Of a stretch of DNA of 64,000 nt, positions 46,301 to 60,500 are shown piece after piece. Below the pieces are notes generated by a model, which was not told the origin of the DNA, did not search any database, and worked only from the letters and a program-made list of their open reading frames with translations. Within the stretch, counting starts at the first letter, position 1; every line of letters starts with the position of its first letter. A program made the position numbers and the translations under genes. Location: positions 41,379,598 to 41,443,597 of the forward strand of contig NC_030385.2 of the NCBI RefSeq assembly GCF_001625215.2, given 5' to 3'. This DNA comes from Daucus carota subsp. sativus. Taxonomy: Eukaryota > Streptophyta > Magnoliopsida > Apiales > Apiaceae.

Positions 46301-48318
46301 CTCTATTAGTCGGTCTCATTCATTAGTTGTGACTTCTTTAAAAGGGAAAAAAATGTGTTTTACGTGTACATTATGTTCTTGGTTTCCGTAATTGTGGAAC
46401 TTAGGGAGTATTTAGGGCATAGCCCTTGATTTTGGATAAGATTCAAGAAGAGTGTAAATAATCAAAAGATAAGTTTTTGTCAAAATATTAAATGTAATTG
46501 TTTTAATTCTTTTCTCTGCGGCTCTTGTTGCAATTTTATGACTTGGGAGGATGTTATGCCTCACTTAAAATACATGATGACATTTTTATGACTCAGATAC
46601 ACATTTTTAATAAAAATTGGCAGATATGATTAAATTTTAACAAGTTGATGTACCAAATAGAATGTTTAGCATGGTATAAATGGGGTTAAGTATTTGTTCA
46701 ACTACATAAGTAATAAATGTTTAAAATAGAAGTTACAAAGTTCAAATGATGAAAGCCTTGGAGATGGAAGTTATTTTATTCCCCAAGTCCAAATGGTGAA
46801 CCCGGCCACGAATTAAAAGACTATCTGATTTACATGATATTTTTATAAATGTATGTACCTTAAGTTCCAAATGGTGAGCCCATTAACATAGATATAACCA
46901 AGGTCCAACACATGTGTATTCATCTGTTGAACCCTAGTGGCCTTGTCATATCTATAATCTTTTGCAAGTATTGAGCTTATATAAAGAATAATAGAAGGTT
47001 TTTTTTTTGTACTGTTTGAAGATTCTACATAGTATAAAATTTCTTACAAAATGGTTATTATTTCATTTTTTTGCAGATTCTAAATGCAGTTGATTCTTCA
47101 AATGTTGCTCCTGTTCCCGCTAACTCATGCCCTTGGAATGGAAATGATTGTGTGAATGAACTTATAAACTTCACTGATAACGCACAAGAAGCCTGTGTTG
47201 TTGATGACAATAATTTTATTCAGGAGCAGCCTGATACAGGAGCTATCTATAATTTGCCAGTGCCTTACAACACGGATGGGATGCCTGTCAAGCATGAATA
47301 TCTTGGGGAGCCAAGCAATAATGGTGGACAACCAAGCAACACTGCAAATCCTGTAAATGTGGACCACATTCCTGATTTATCCTTTGTAGATGCCACTGAT
47401 ACTCTTCAATCCAGTGATGGAGCATTTATTGAGACTTATGATCTTCAGCAACCTTTCGACTGGGATGATTCTAGCTTTGACATGTTAAATGAATACCTTC
47501 AGTTCTTTGATGCTACTGATGACAATTTGCAAAATATGGGCTTCGAGTACTCGGATATATTTGGAAGTGAAGAACCTCTTCCTGATTCTGCAGCATTGTT
47601 ACCCAAAAAGGTAATGTTGCACACAAATTTACGACCTGATTTTGTTTGACATCCGGTACTGACTGTTTAAGTAATAGCTCTACTTTCAGGATGCAAGCGA
47701 AGGAGCCAAGCAAGAGAATGGTGGAAAACAGCAATTTGATGGGATTAGTAAGGATTTTGCATCTTCTTCAAAAGAAGCACAGGCAAAATGTCAATCAGGT
47801 TACAATACAGAGTGCTGCCATTAATTAGTGTCATTGCGCTAGCATCAAAAAATGCATTCTGCCATTGGGTGATTAGCAGTTGCACTTGTTAATTATTCTT
47901 TTTTCTTATTGCAGATTCTCAGTATCAATTTCTCAAGCAGGCTAGTAATCTGCTGGGGGATATTTCCGCACCTCCTGCACTTGCTTCAGAGTTCCCAACC
48001 AAGGATGCAACTCTGCGACTGAATGCTGCTTCTGCCAGTTCGTTCCGTGTTAGTGCTGGTATTTTACAAACAAGGCATGTGACTTTGGGTCGTGCAGGAG
48101 TTAAGTGGTCATATGGTAAACATGACCTGGCCAACATTGTCCTCTCGGTTGGACTGTCAAGGGGTGATGACTATTCTGCAGCCCTACAACCATCATCTGG
48201 TACGATCTCAGAGACATCCAACTCCGCTGTTTCTTGGGGCTGGTTCTACTACCTATTCATGTGGGTGCTTGTGCTAAGCACGAGTTTCAAGATTGGGACT
48301 TATATCTACTCAATTTAG
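43356..48318 (+). CDS. Membrane-tethered NAC transcription factor, NAC053/NAC078-like (NAC gene 2)
   Basis: Six exons: 43356-43536, 45082-45359, 45598-45789, 47077-47610, 47690-47798, 47915-48318; 565 residues. Start at 43356 ([11 protein letters not shown]) or at the inner Met 43374. The NAC domain runs from [18 protein letters not shown] through [30 protein letters not shown] and [20 protein letters not shown] long acidic region follows, then a single hydrophobic C-terminal helix ([15 protein letters not shown], exon 6), which is the tail anchor of NTL-type NACs. In Arabidopsis, NAC053 and NAC078 are released from membranes to drive proteasome and oxidative stress genes; the same role here is inference. 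The first three exon junctions match NAC gene 1 exactly, fitting an old tandem duplication. Confidence 0.93.
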
Positions 48319-49445
48319 TCTTTCATGGATTCCAGTCTGGTAGAAGTCTTATGGATGCTGCTGGTCTTTAGGCTCAGGAAACTATATATAAATACCTAAT
48401 ATGAACATGTAGAATCTCTCTTTCTTTTTTTTATGGTCTTTGGTTTGTACTACATTGCCACCTTGGTATTTGCTCCAGTTATTGAGGATGCTTAAACTCT
48501 TAAACCTGCAACTGCCTCAATTACTGAATAAGTTTTTTGACTTGAGACGGTTTGAATAATTTTGATTTATTAATAATTTATGGATTATTAAAACTATAAA
48601 GATGAAAATAATAGTGTTTATGAGTAATTTATGATTTATGTGGAATTTTTGTCCAGAAAAAAGTTTTGAAAAAATAAGTCAGCGGAAAAAGTATCTTAAA
48701 CTAGTTTTTGGTTTATTTCTCATTTTAAATCAACTTATAATTTGTTATGCTTAAAGTGGAAAATGCAAGTCCGGACTTTAAATTCAAACAAACATGCTTC
48801 ATGTCAAACAGGATCTACCAAAATTACATTTAATCCAAACGATAGCCTGTTGGAATGAGGTTCACATTCAGGTTATCCAGATTTCAACCCTGACATCCAC
48901 CTACTGATTCTTTCAAGAATGCAAGGAACAATTAAGCTCTTGTTCGAATATGACATGCAACTTGGCAAATCATCCATTCATAACACAACAGAAGATCGGG
49001 ACACACAAGCAAGAAAGGAATGATTCTTTATTTTTGCCAAAAGGGACGCAAACATGATCAATCAATGCTATTCACGGGATGAAACAACGATTAGCAATCC
49101 CGTGTACCATTGTTTGGAGATAACAGCCCAAGTCTAAAGGACCTAGAAGAAGTTGGTTCGAGTCAAATACTCCAACCAAGTTCAGACTTTCATAATAACT
49201 GAAATCATGAAATGGTTTGCGTAAACAGCTAAGGCTGGTGGGCTTCGAAAGATCAGCTTATCCAGTTGAAAACCACACAATAACTAATCATCTATTTGAT
49301 GTTTTTCTACTAGAAGCTGAACAGTATACTGAAATAACATACATATTAATAACCTGACAGATGAAAATCACATTGCCACTGCTTCAGTAAACAGAACCGG
49401 CTTCCTTCAACCCCGTAAAATTGACAGTGTTGAGAGGTTTAGACT
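48319..49445. other. Spacer between NAC gene 2 and the SWC5 gene
   Basis: 3' ends of two converging genes. About 48540-48805 is a worn copy of the TGTTTGGGTAA MITE family (TTATGCTTAAAGTGGAAAATG, CGGACTTTAAATTCAAACAA near the right end). No gene. Confidence 0.5.
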
Positions 49446-52400
49446 TCACATATCTGCTTTCCTCTTGGCTTGCACCGCCAGTCGTGCATCTCTCTCCCGC
49501 TCAAATTCTCGATAATCTGCTCGCTGCAAGAATGAAACCTTCTCTAAATATTGATTTCCACTCTTCTTGTAAGCATCCAGCTCATCTTCCAAGCCCTTGT
49601 TTTCATCTTTATACTCTCCCCAATCCTTTTTAGTTTTGTCAAGCACACTAAGCTTTGGTTTCTTTTTGATTTGTTCAAGAATAGAGTCTATTGCAGACGG
49701 GGCTCCACCCGCAGCTTTAGCTTTTTCTGCTGCTTCTTTTGAATCAGCATCGACAAGTTTCTTTACCTCAACTTCTTGGCCTGCAAAGTCCCGAACCTCT
49801 GTGATCTGACAAATGACAAGACACTTTTCAGGACAGAGACACAAAAGAAATAGAATACAACTGAGTAATCAATAGGACATCGTGAAGACAAGCAAGCAGC
49901 TGCTATTACGTAGTAGGAAGAACATGTCATCACTCTGGATAATAACTTGGTGCTAAGAAAACCAAAAATATTATAGTTAACACACAAACTAAAGAAAAGT
50001 AAAATAATTCTTACTTCAACTTTCCCTCTTCCTGAAGGTCCAGCCATAGCAGCAGAATCTTTGACAGCTGAAAGTGCTGCAGCAGCAGCTAGCTTCATTG
50101 ACTCGTCGCTGGAGCCATTCTGGGTTTTATCAGGCTTTTTATCAAGTGAAACTCCCTGATGCAACACCTTCTGCTTTGGTCCTAGACCAAGTTGTGTCAT
50201 CCAACTCTGCAAACTTCCAAAATTTACAATAATATTCTAGGAAATTACTTTTAATTTATTTAGTATTCATCAATGTAGAAGAAGGGTGAAGTTGTTAATA
50301 CAGGAGACACTTGGGAGGAAGATTTCTTAGGCGTCTTGTTCACAGTTGTTTTATGCTTGTTTAATATTGAATTCAGCTTCTCTGATGATACTCCTTTATT
50401 CATCTGTTGCCATACAGCATTAACCTTATCTTCCTTTTCTGATACAGCTGCACACACAACATTGGTCCACCAGACAAACTTCTCAGTAAAAGGTGTCATA
50501 ATTCATACAAAAATGATTATGTTAATATAATTTGCGAGTGCAGAAAATGAAACCACATATCTCTGCATGTATGTAAACACACACATGCATGGTCGTGCAG
50601 AGTCAACAGTGCATGCAAGTGGCAAGCATTCAATAAAGTAAAAGATGATAGTCATAAATAATTAACCACAAACATATTCTGAATCTAGAAATTTGATAGT
50701 TACTACATACCAGTTTCCGCAGGATTTGCCAATGAGCTTGCTTCACGAGGTACTTCTTGTTGTGGCTCAACGCTGCGTGAATTACTTTCCCCTGTAATAT
50801 TGCATATCAATCATTAAAAAAGTAGTCTGTCAAACTTAGACGTTGGACCTACAGCCATAACAACCCAAAATAAATAAAGCCCAAGACAATAATGAATAAA
50901 CATTTAGAAGAAGTATAATACTCCTACATTTGTCAATCTTTTCCTTAAGCTCTATTGGACTTTATCGAATTATCATAGTATTCAACTTGCACAAGAGGAA
51001 TAAGCATAATTACAATTTGTTAGGAAAAGACTGGAAGAGGATGGCATCTAATGGAATTAGGGAGTGAAAGCGAGACAATCAGGGAGAAGTGGAGGACCAG
51101 GAAGAAACTAAGAGAACTTAAGAGAAATTCCGCAGAGATCGATGGAGATTGAGAGTACTACATTTCCATCTAAAGTGTTGAAGGTAATTTGTTGGATAAT
51201 GTCATAGTCAATCGTTTTTAAGTAAGCAAGTATATGAGACAGCTTTTTCACCATCAGAGATGTACAATTCATGAAACTGAGTGAAGGATTTGCCAAATCA
51301 AAGAATCCAAAGCAAATCGAAGAATAGACCCATTATTCAACAGATGTTCAGTCCTGCTGTCTTAGCCTTAATTTCATAGAGAGATTATTTCCATTTCACA
51401 TATCTGTGACCTAGCATCTCAACCAGCATCATATCAAGAAAGATCAAACTCCAAAGGGCCCACAAATGAACTTTCACAGTTGCACCACCAATTTTCGAAG
51501 AAGAGGAAATGGCTGACTCAACAGATAGTCACTTGCTTAATTGCTCAATCGTAGAAAGGCAAGAAAGGTTGGTGGAGAACAAGTACACAATTTTAAGGAT
51601 CGGAGAAAGAAATGAATTAGTGAGGCTTTTTTAGTTCCACTTAAAAGGCTAAAAACCATAATAGTTTTCTTAAGAGCTCCCTCATAGCTAATACCAAGAA
51701 CAATTTGTCTCAACACCAATCATGAATATGATCCCCCAGAACAAGACAATTACGAATCCTTAACTTCTGTGGAAGAGACAAAAAACCTTGTGGGAACTGT
51801 GAAACTAAATCTACCAAACCTAATTGAGTCAAACTGTCAAGACATAATCTTATGATAGCTCGTGACAACAATGGAAACTGGAGAGACTAATGATAGCATA
51901 GAACTAAACCACGTTGCGGGTGGGATAATGATATGCTAATGAATTTGATAGCACCTGTGGACTTCAAAGAGTGGCGACAAATCCATTGACAACGCTATAA
52001 TATAATCAACAACCTACAACCACATATAGTAAGTCACCAAGACCTATGAGGCTAACGACCTTTGTCCAAGGCTATGCCAGGTAGCCGCAATTACATCCAT
52101 CTAGCAACATTGAGCCGATTCAGGTGTGCCATGAAAACTAATCTAGCATGATGTTTCTTAACCAGCGATTCCCTAACATACAGACAAGACTCGAGAGCTT
52201 AACACCAATGGCCTTAACCCTCAGTATCAATCTATTCCCTAAAAGGTCACTTCCCAACAGCATATTAACAAAAGCTAATTTCCAAATAAAATAACGATAA
52301 ACCTTAAACCTTCACTCGGAAAACAAAACCAACATGACTACAATACAAACCTTCATTAAGAAATTTCAGTCAATCAAAGCTTCTGTTACATAACTGGGCA

Positions 52401-52893
52401 AAATCACATCTTTATCTCATCTTGATCTTTTACTTAATAAAAACCACATCTTTATGCGTTGTAACCATTCAAAAATCAATCAAAAACACATTCTAATTAC
52501 TCCATAATAAACATCATATTTCGATTTTCCAATAAAATCAATACAGCCTCCACAAACCTTTCCACACAAAAATTTAAGACAACATAAACACACCTACATC
52601 AAGAAAATTAAAAGGGCCATAAGCATATGCTCCATAACAGTTAAAAATCACATCTTTATGTATTGTTACCATTCAATGAACAAAACCCAATTGCATTATA
52701 ACTCAAAATTAACCAAAATCACTTTGTAATTACTCAACCAATGAACATCACTCATCCATGTATCAAATCTTGAAAAAATATAATCAGCTCAAATACACAG
52801 AAAAACACAACTAATACATTGACTATAATCAAGAAAATAACAAAAACAGATAGCCATGTTCATGGATCAAGATTTACCTTGAGCTGCAGCCAT
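49446..52893 (-). CDS. SWC5: SWC5 / Bucentaur (BCNT-C domain) subunit of the SWR1 chromatin complex
   Basis: Five exons: 52893-52878, 50791-50711, 50447-50302 (or 50311), 50206-50015, 49805-49446; about 264 (or 261) residues. Exon 1 holds only MAAAQ plus one base, and intron 1 is 2.1 kb. The C-terminal exon carries the BCNT domain: SILEQIKKKPKLSVLDKTKK, then DWGEYKDENKGLEDEL, YLEKVSFLQRADYREFERER. This domain defines SWC5 in yeast, CFDP1 in animals and SWC5 in plants. The protein helps the nuclear SWR1 complex exchange H2A for H2A.Z. The middle part is variable, with an alanine-rich stretch (KLAAAAALSAVKDSAAMAG). The exon 3 donor is uncertain: CCT|GTATTA or CAA|GTGTCT both keep the frame. Start chosen by the single ATG that joins in phase. 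Confidence 0.9.
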
Positions 52894-54577
52894 TATTCCC
52901 AACAAGATAAAGAAACAAGAGGGTGGTGGTTTATATAATATTAATATATGTGTTTTATGTGTATATATTAAAGCCCAGAAAGAAAGAAGATAATACAGGA
53001 GAGATGAAAGAAATAGAGAGACGGCAAACTGGGATTAAAGATAGATAGATACAGAAGCGTGTGTGTATCTGTGTGTGTTGACGAGAAACTCAAAGCATAA
53101 CTCTGAAAAGTGAAAGCCTATGTGTTCGAAGTACATCAGTACTTGGAGGTTTTTTATTTTTCGGTCCGCTTAATAGCATATAAATTCAAAAATAAAATTT
53201 AAACCTTTTAATTATAAATAAAATTTGATATTTGAAACTTTTACATATAATATGTTTAGCATCTTAGTATATGCATAAAGTGTAAATAAACGAATAATTT
53301 GGAACAAAGAGGATATTATATATTCAACAAAAGGTTTTTCAATTGATACAATCTAAATTTAGTAAATTAAATACTTTACACATTTCATGATGTAATATAA
53401 AGATAAATAAGATTATAATTATATATATAGGTATGGAGAAATATGTTAATTTGAATTAGAATTTATGATAATAATATTACATGAAAAAAGAGCTAATGCT
53501 ATCAAGAAATCATGAAACAACTGAGATCGTTAGAGGTTTTTGGATTTTCAAATATCTAATAAAATATTAGATATTCGATTAAAATTTTAAATTATTTTTA
53601 TATTTAATTAGAATTATTTATAACTCAACAAAATATAATAATACTTGAATTGAATAAAAAAATTTAAACAGTATAAAATTACGCTTTGTTCATTATATTT
53701 TATGCATAAAAGTGTTCATAATTCATAAAATATTGTTTAAATCTTGAAAATTCTATATTGACATTTTATATGTCCTGTTACACATGTAAAAATGTCGTGT
53801 TTATGTATTATATTTTAAAATTAATTTTAAAGAACATGTATTTTGGTTTAGATCTAAATCTGAAAATCTATTTAAAATTTAAATTTCTACGGTACAACTT
53901 TAATGATTTTAAGGATGAAGTAGAGATAAATAGCATGGACAAAATTACATACCCAAGCAGAGATAAATAGCATGGACAAAAGTTTGTCGAGCCATTTACA
54001 TACAAAACTATGTGTCCCACCTATAAAATTGGCTACAAGCAAATGTGACTTCACAGAGAACCAGATTTGTGTTCTATGTAAACAGTACATGCTTTAATCA
54101 CATTTATCCTAGTTTCACATGCTCTTTCCTACGTCAAACCATGTACACACAGGGGGTAGAATAACTGAGAACTACAGATGCATAATATGAAATGTCCCTC
54201 TGGCTCTTCTTCGAAGCCATTCATCATTCACTGACCACCCCAGATTCAGTAACTGGGGTTATACAAACTATCTACTCACAGCCCATCTATATATCCCAAG
54301 TGAAGCTTTCACTATTTACTCAATAATTTCTTCAGTGTACAGCTTTAAAACACTCCGTGTAAGTAATGCTTAAACATCGCTTTTGGGTTGCCAAGATAGT
54401 CAAAGGTCAGCATTCCAGTGCGACCATCTCGGTTCACTCAAGGAACCTGTCAACTGGAAGTCGGACAAAATTTATTTATAATATTATAATCCGAAAACTG
54501 GACTGATTTGCAATTTCTGAGTTCTTACCAGCACCTGCTGCATGTCCTTTACATGATCATGATAAACCTGGTGGCTT
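52894..54577. other. Spacer between SWC5 and SGR2
   Basis: SWC5 promoter and leader (GA-rich near 52980-53040), then AT-rich DNA without a gene. A 23-bp word, AGAGATAAATAGCATGGAC plus AAAA, is present twice at about 53923 and 53960. The 3' UTR of SGR2 should lie at the right end. Confidence 0.5.
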
Positions 54578-57500
54578 TCACCCCTTAATAGCTCTTTTGG
54601 CTTTTCGGCAGAAGTCTTTCACTGAGACTTTATCAGCAAATGTTAGAGGAAGTTCTTCATCAGCAAGCTCTCTTTGGTCATACCAGCATTCTGAAGCGCT
54701 TCTATGTTTTGAGCTATTTTCCTCATCAGATTCAACACTTGAGCTTGGTTCTTCTGGTGTATCACGGTATAAGTGTTTCAACATGAAAAGCGCAGTATCA
54801 TAATCTCTCCAATAATTCCTGTGGAAAAACAATCAAGAAAGATAGTAAATAAACTACAGGAATATTGTCATAGGGTCAAATTAGTAACAAAATGTCAAAT
54901 AAACTTTTTTCCCCAAATTTTAGTAACAAAATATATAATATAATATTGATACCACATAGGCATGCATTTTAATTTAAAGCCAGTCACAACATTCAGGAGA
55001 GAAGAAATAATAAAATGCATCAATGTTTTATACTCGCTAAAGAGCAATAATCAATTTTTGATCGATCATATACCCTCAACCTCGTATGAAGGGAGTGAGA
55101 CACTGCTAGACCAAGATGCTTTTGTCATTCCATCATTCAGATCAATTTTGACTGGGAAAAAAATAAAACAATCTGCCAGAAACTAAACTGTAGATGTATA
55201 AATAGCAAAATTGCATACCTCATGCATACAACATATCAACTCAATGCGGACACAGAATCAAAATCATGTATAAGACATTGGCTTACACCTTCCATATATT
55301 TAGGCCACACTAGTGCACAATAAAATCAAGTGAATGGAATTTTAACAGATCCGCTGTAACTTTTTTCCTTATAAAGGGTTGGGTTCCAGTGGAGTAATTT
55401 TCATAAAATTCAGTAAACAAATCCTAAAATTCTACAAGATGCAATGCTACTTTAGACAGGAAACTCTTCTAGTTGTAGCATCATAAACTATGTGAGATTA
55501 TTAATTATAACACAATATTGCTTGTAAGCACTATTTCAGTTGCTAATGTGCAAAACTGGACCTCAGATGTTTCAGTTATTTGCACCAGACACATCAAGGT
55601 ATCATAGTTTCCTCAACTAATGAACATCACATTTCTCAGTTGGAGGCATATTTTTGTTTGCCAATTCAAATAACTAATACTTACGTATGTGCTCCAACTG
55701 CTAATATATATGCATGCTGAAATGTTTTGTCCTGCACAATTACACCAAAATGAGCGCAAAAGTCAAATGCAGCAAGATATTTATTACTCATTTACAATCA
55801 AATTATACTATGGGATCTTATCCTACCCAACTATATGTTAATTCGCTTTGTTTAGTGGAGAGCTTTAAAGTGGAAAGAGCAAGGAAATTAAAAGACAATG
55901 AGACAAGCATAGAAAAGTGTCAGAAAATAAGAAGAATTTTGCGAATTAAGCAGAAGCTCTGTACATTAAACACAGAATGTCTTGTTAAAATCAGTCGAGA
56001 GGCATGGAAATTCACAGGCTAATATTAATTGCATAAAATTAGAAGAATTTTGCGAATTAAGCAGAAGCTCTGTACATTAAACACAGAATAGAATGTCTTG
56101 TCAAAATCAGTCGAGTGGCATGGAAATATCACAGGCTAATTGCTGTCTTCACAGTATCTATCTAATATTAATTGCATCAAATTATATAATAAGGTTGCGG
56201 TCATGACTATATATTAGTTGAACTCAAGCATAAGGGTGTAAAGAAGTAACTGCATAATTAAAGCGTGAGTAAAAGAATGAACAGAAATCAAGTAGAACAT
56301 TCAGCAGAATGACTTCAAATTGGACGCCTGCAATGCAATCTTCTAATTTTGTTGCAAAAACAAAAATGAAATTGCTAAATCAGTACTCACAAATTCCTAT
56401 TTTATTACATTTATGCGTCAGTTTCTTGCTAAATAGCGATGAAAAACTATAATACAAGTGGTACAGGATAAAAATTAGCACAATTGGGGAGATGGAACTA
56501 AAATGGTTTAACCGCACAGAAAATTTAAGTACAACAGGTAGAACAGGAGAATGATCATCCAAATGGTGTGCCTAACAGCCTAATTAGAAACCACATGGAA
56601 ATTAAACTAATTCAATTTCAACATTGTAATTGATAATTTTTTCACATAAACTTATAAGTGATTTTAGAATTAATTGAAGATATATACTCCCTCCGTCCCC
56701 CACAATTGTTTATATTGGGGGACAGTCTCGGCACGCATTCTAATGCTCTCATAAAGTATAACTTGATATATTATTTTGAACTTTTTTTTCTTTTGAATAA
56801 AAGTTCAGTATCTAAATTTTTATACAAAAAAAGAATATTTTTGAAAACAAGTTATGGAACTATGTTTTATATGCGTCTTAAAATGCGTGTCGAGCAGTGT
56901 AAAAAAACTGTAAACAAATGAGAGAGACAGAGGGAGTATTTGATTTTCTACAGCGAGGATAGTTTATATGCCTTGTCATTCTTATGTTCAACTTTTTTCT
57001 ACCTTCTCAACCTTTCGCCTGCTTCAGTGGCCTTTCAGATGTTGCCATGGAAAAACTAGACCCACTGACTGGGGAGATAGAGAGTAAAAGCCTACCCTAA
57101 AGCAATAATTACTCAATGTTGCTATGAACCAAAGTGTTAGTGCTTTGTGTTCTGATTTTTGGGCTATCATGTTAATGTACCATAAGCACTGTTAAGGATG
57201 GACTGTAAAAAGGCCACATATAGAGAGCGTAGATGCTTTCATGCTTCTACAATGAAATTGAAACAATGTCGCATGTATTTGTTAGGGAACAGACACATAT
57301 GCACTGCTTTTAATGTTAAAAAATTACAGTGCTAGAAACCTGTAGATAATGAAACATACCTGAAGCACATGATCAACTCGACCTTTTTCGCTACCTGTTA
57401 ATCTCTCCAACATTAATGAACCATAAGACCTCTCTTCTTCAGTAACTTCTGATTCTTCTGAAAGATAAACAAAATAACCAGGACACTAATATGATCACCT

Positions 57501-60500
57501 GTTAATTTAAAGGCCACCATAGATCAAGTGGTTTTAATTTGAACTGAAAATGAGTGTTTAGGCATTCTTTTTACCCTCGTTGCTATCATCGTTCCTCGAT
57601 TGACAGAGTGTGACCACTTTTACCTAATCAAATAAAATGTAGTCAGGAAACTCACTCATATATCAAAATCAAACACGCCAAGACGTGACGAATAGGTCTG
57701 AATCATGGGTAATGGGTAAAACTTAGTTAGTGAAGGTAATCTTTGAAGAATGAATGAGGTGAATATTAGATAACGTGCTTTCACATTAATATGTTTTTAA
57801 ATGTTGGTTCGGATGTCAATCTACGTCATCATACAGCTGACCAAATAAGGATCTAGTCATATAAGTTGACAGAAATTAACACGAGTCAGGTAAAATCTCA
57901 CATTAGTCAGGTAGATTTTCGTGATATATGTAATTTGATGATGATTATAAAATAATGACAAAGCATAATGTAACTGCAGTAAGGAAACTGCATTATGTAA
58001 TCGGTCCTACACTATTGGAGCCATGTACATACAATACAACCCCTTTAATAAGTTTTATTAGTAGGTTCTTAAATTTTTAAATAAACATTGGCGACTCGAC
58101 AATGGAACTATCTACATAAGTAATCAAATCACAAAGACCAAAGGACACCAATAATAATTATTTTTCACAGCAGTACCCCACCTTTATGGATCCTATCTGA
58201 TCAAACACTTCTTGAGAACGTGTAGATAACTCTTCAGCAAATTCCTGTAAGAAGCATATTGAGGTCACAACAGCAAACAGATAAATGCCACTTTTAAATG
58301 TAAAAGACCTTACCCGGAATCCTATATGCAACCTCTTTCCACCTCTGTGGTATGGGATAATGACGGGTCTTCTGTTAATATATTCTTTACACACAAGTGG
58401 TTCTATCCTGCAAAACAAAAATTACATCAGCTGCATGTAAGATATGAGCTGTATTATTTTAACTGTTCCTAAATGGAGGATCAGCCTCATCTTACATAAA
58501 ATGTTCACATACATGTTTCTCTAAAGGAGAAGCATCGGGAAAATGACACTGGTGATTGAAAAACTCAAAAACTCCTCTGATTATTAGTGATACAGAATGT
58601 TACACGGGGTCATGGCTCAGCATGCAAAACAGAGTGGTGTCTGCCTAGTGGTCAGAGCTTTAACCAATACGATACAAAACCACCAAGAAGGTCCAAAAAC
58701 TAGATGTACTTATTTACAACTGAGACACATATGCGTTCACGCCTTGGGGTTAAGGGTCAAAGTGTGCACAGGGACAAAGTGAAATATCTAGTGTGGTAAT
58801 TTTACAAACAGCAGTAATAGCAGCATAACAGAAAGTTTAAAATTTATAAATGTATTTTATGGGCAAAGTGCCGTAAGAGATTTTTATATGCTTATGCAAT
58901 TAATGTACTATATGGACTCCGTGACATTATAGCCAAAAAAAATTAAAACCTTACTACATATTGCTCAAGGATAAACAGTATTAACCAATAACCATAACGC
59001 AGGTATTGGGCAGGACAAGGTAAAAAAAAGTAGAACTAGAGTTTAAAAGCCACTGGAAGCCTAGCTAGAAAGTTTGGAGCATACAATTTAAAAAGGAACT
59101 ATGCAACAGCCTAATACCAGCACCTTTTAGCATTAAAGGAATGCTCATCAGTATAACAACTAGATGTACTTATTTACAACTGAGACACATATGCGTTCAC
59201 GCCTTGGGGTTAAGGGTCAAAGTGTGCACAGGGACAAGGTGAAATATCTAGTGTGGTAATTTTACAAACAGCAGTAATAGCAGCATAACAGAAAGTTTAA
59301 AATTTACAAATTTATTTTATGGGCAAAGTGCCGTAAGAGATTTTTATATGCTTATGCAATTAATGTACTATATGGACTCCGTGACATTATAGCCAAAAAA
59401 ATTAAAACCTTACTACATATTGCTCAGGGATAACCAGTATTAACCAATAACCATAACGCAGGTATTGGGCAGGACAAGGTAAAAAAAAGTAGAAGTAGAG
59501 TTTAAAAGCCACTGGAAGCCTAGCTAGAAAGTTTGGAGCATACAATTTAAAAAGGAACTATGCAACAGCCTAATACCAGCACCTTTTAGCATTAAAGGAA
59601 TGCTCATTAGTATAACAAAATTGGTGGCAAGTCATTATGCCGCCCAAGATACTGAATAGCTACAATAACTACCTGACATGGTCCATACAGATGAAATTAG
59701 AACCCTATTATCTATTTTACTCAATCCCGGCGGTCAAGTACATAAGAATAACATAAAGTTTGACATGACTAAAGCAACAGAACCGATGTAAAGCCTTGCT
59801 AAGTATAGACATGAGGTAATAAACGGCTTTAAGTAATGGGCAAGAAGCCAAATATAGGATCAGGTCTGCTCTAGCATCTCACGAACTAGCTTTATAATAT
59901 CACTAGTACATTTTAAAGACAGTAGAGGATCTAGACTTGTATAATTCCTGCTCATCTCTCCTTTGCATGATCCATCCCAACCAACACGTATAATTCATCT
60001 TAAATGAGTCTTGAAAGAAGGCCGAATTTATTTTTTAGAGATTTAAGTTCAAATGAACAGGAGCTATCATTAAGCCTACAACCCATAGTAAAATGACGCA
60101 ACCTATATGTTGATTGGATTGGAACAGGTGAATTGGGATACAAGTTAGATATGTGATGGCATGACTACATACCAGTATTATCAGTCACTTGGATTTTCTC
60201 TGTACATTAATCAAACACAATTTCTATTTAAGAAAACACATCAGGGACATGGGAAGAGACATGATATCAAGCAGCTCTACTGAAACTTCAAGACCGCCAA
60301 ATACATGCATATTTACACAGAGATGGCAGTATATAATTAAAGAAATAGAGACTAGGAAAAACCTATATGCTACAGGATCAAAAGGATGAAAGATGTTGAG
60401 CATTTGTCGGCAAGCAGGCATCTCCTCTCTTATATTGTCCTCGTCCCAATAATCATGGCCTTCGCCTGAACAAAGAGAAAAAAATTAAAGGGGTTAGGAG

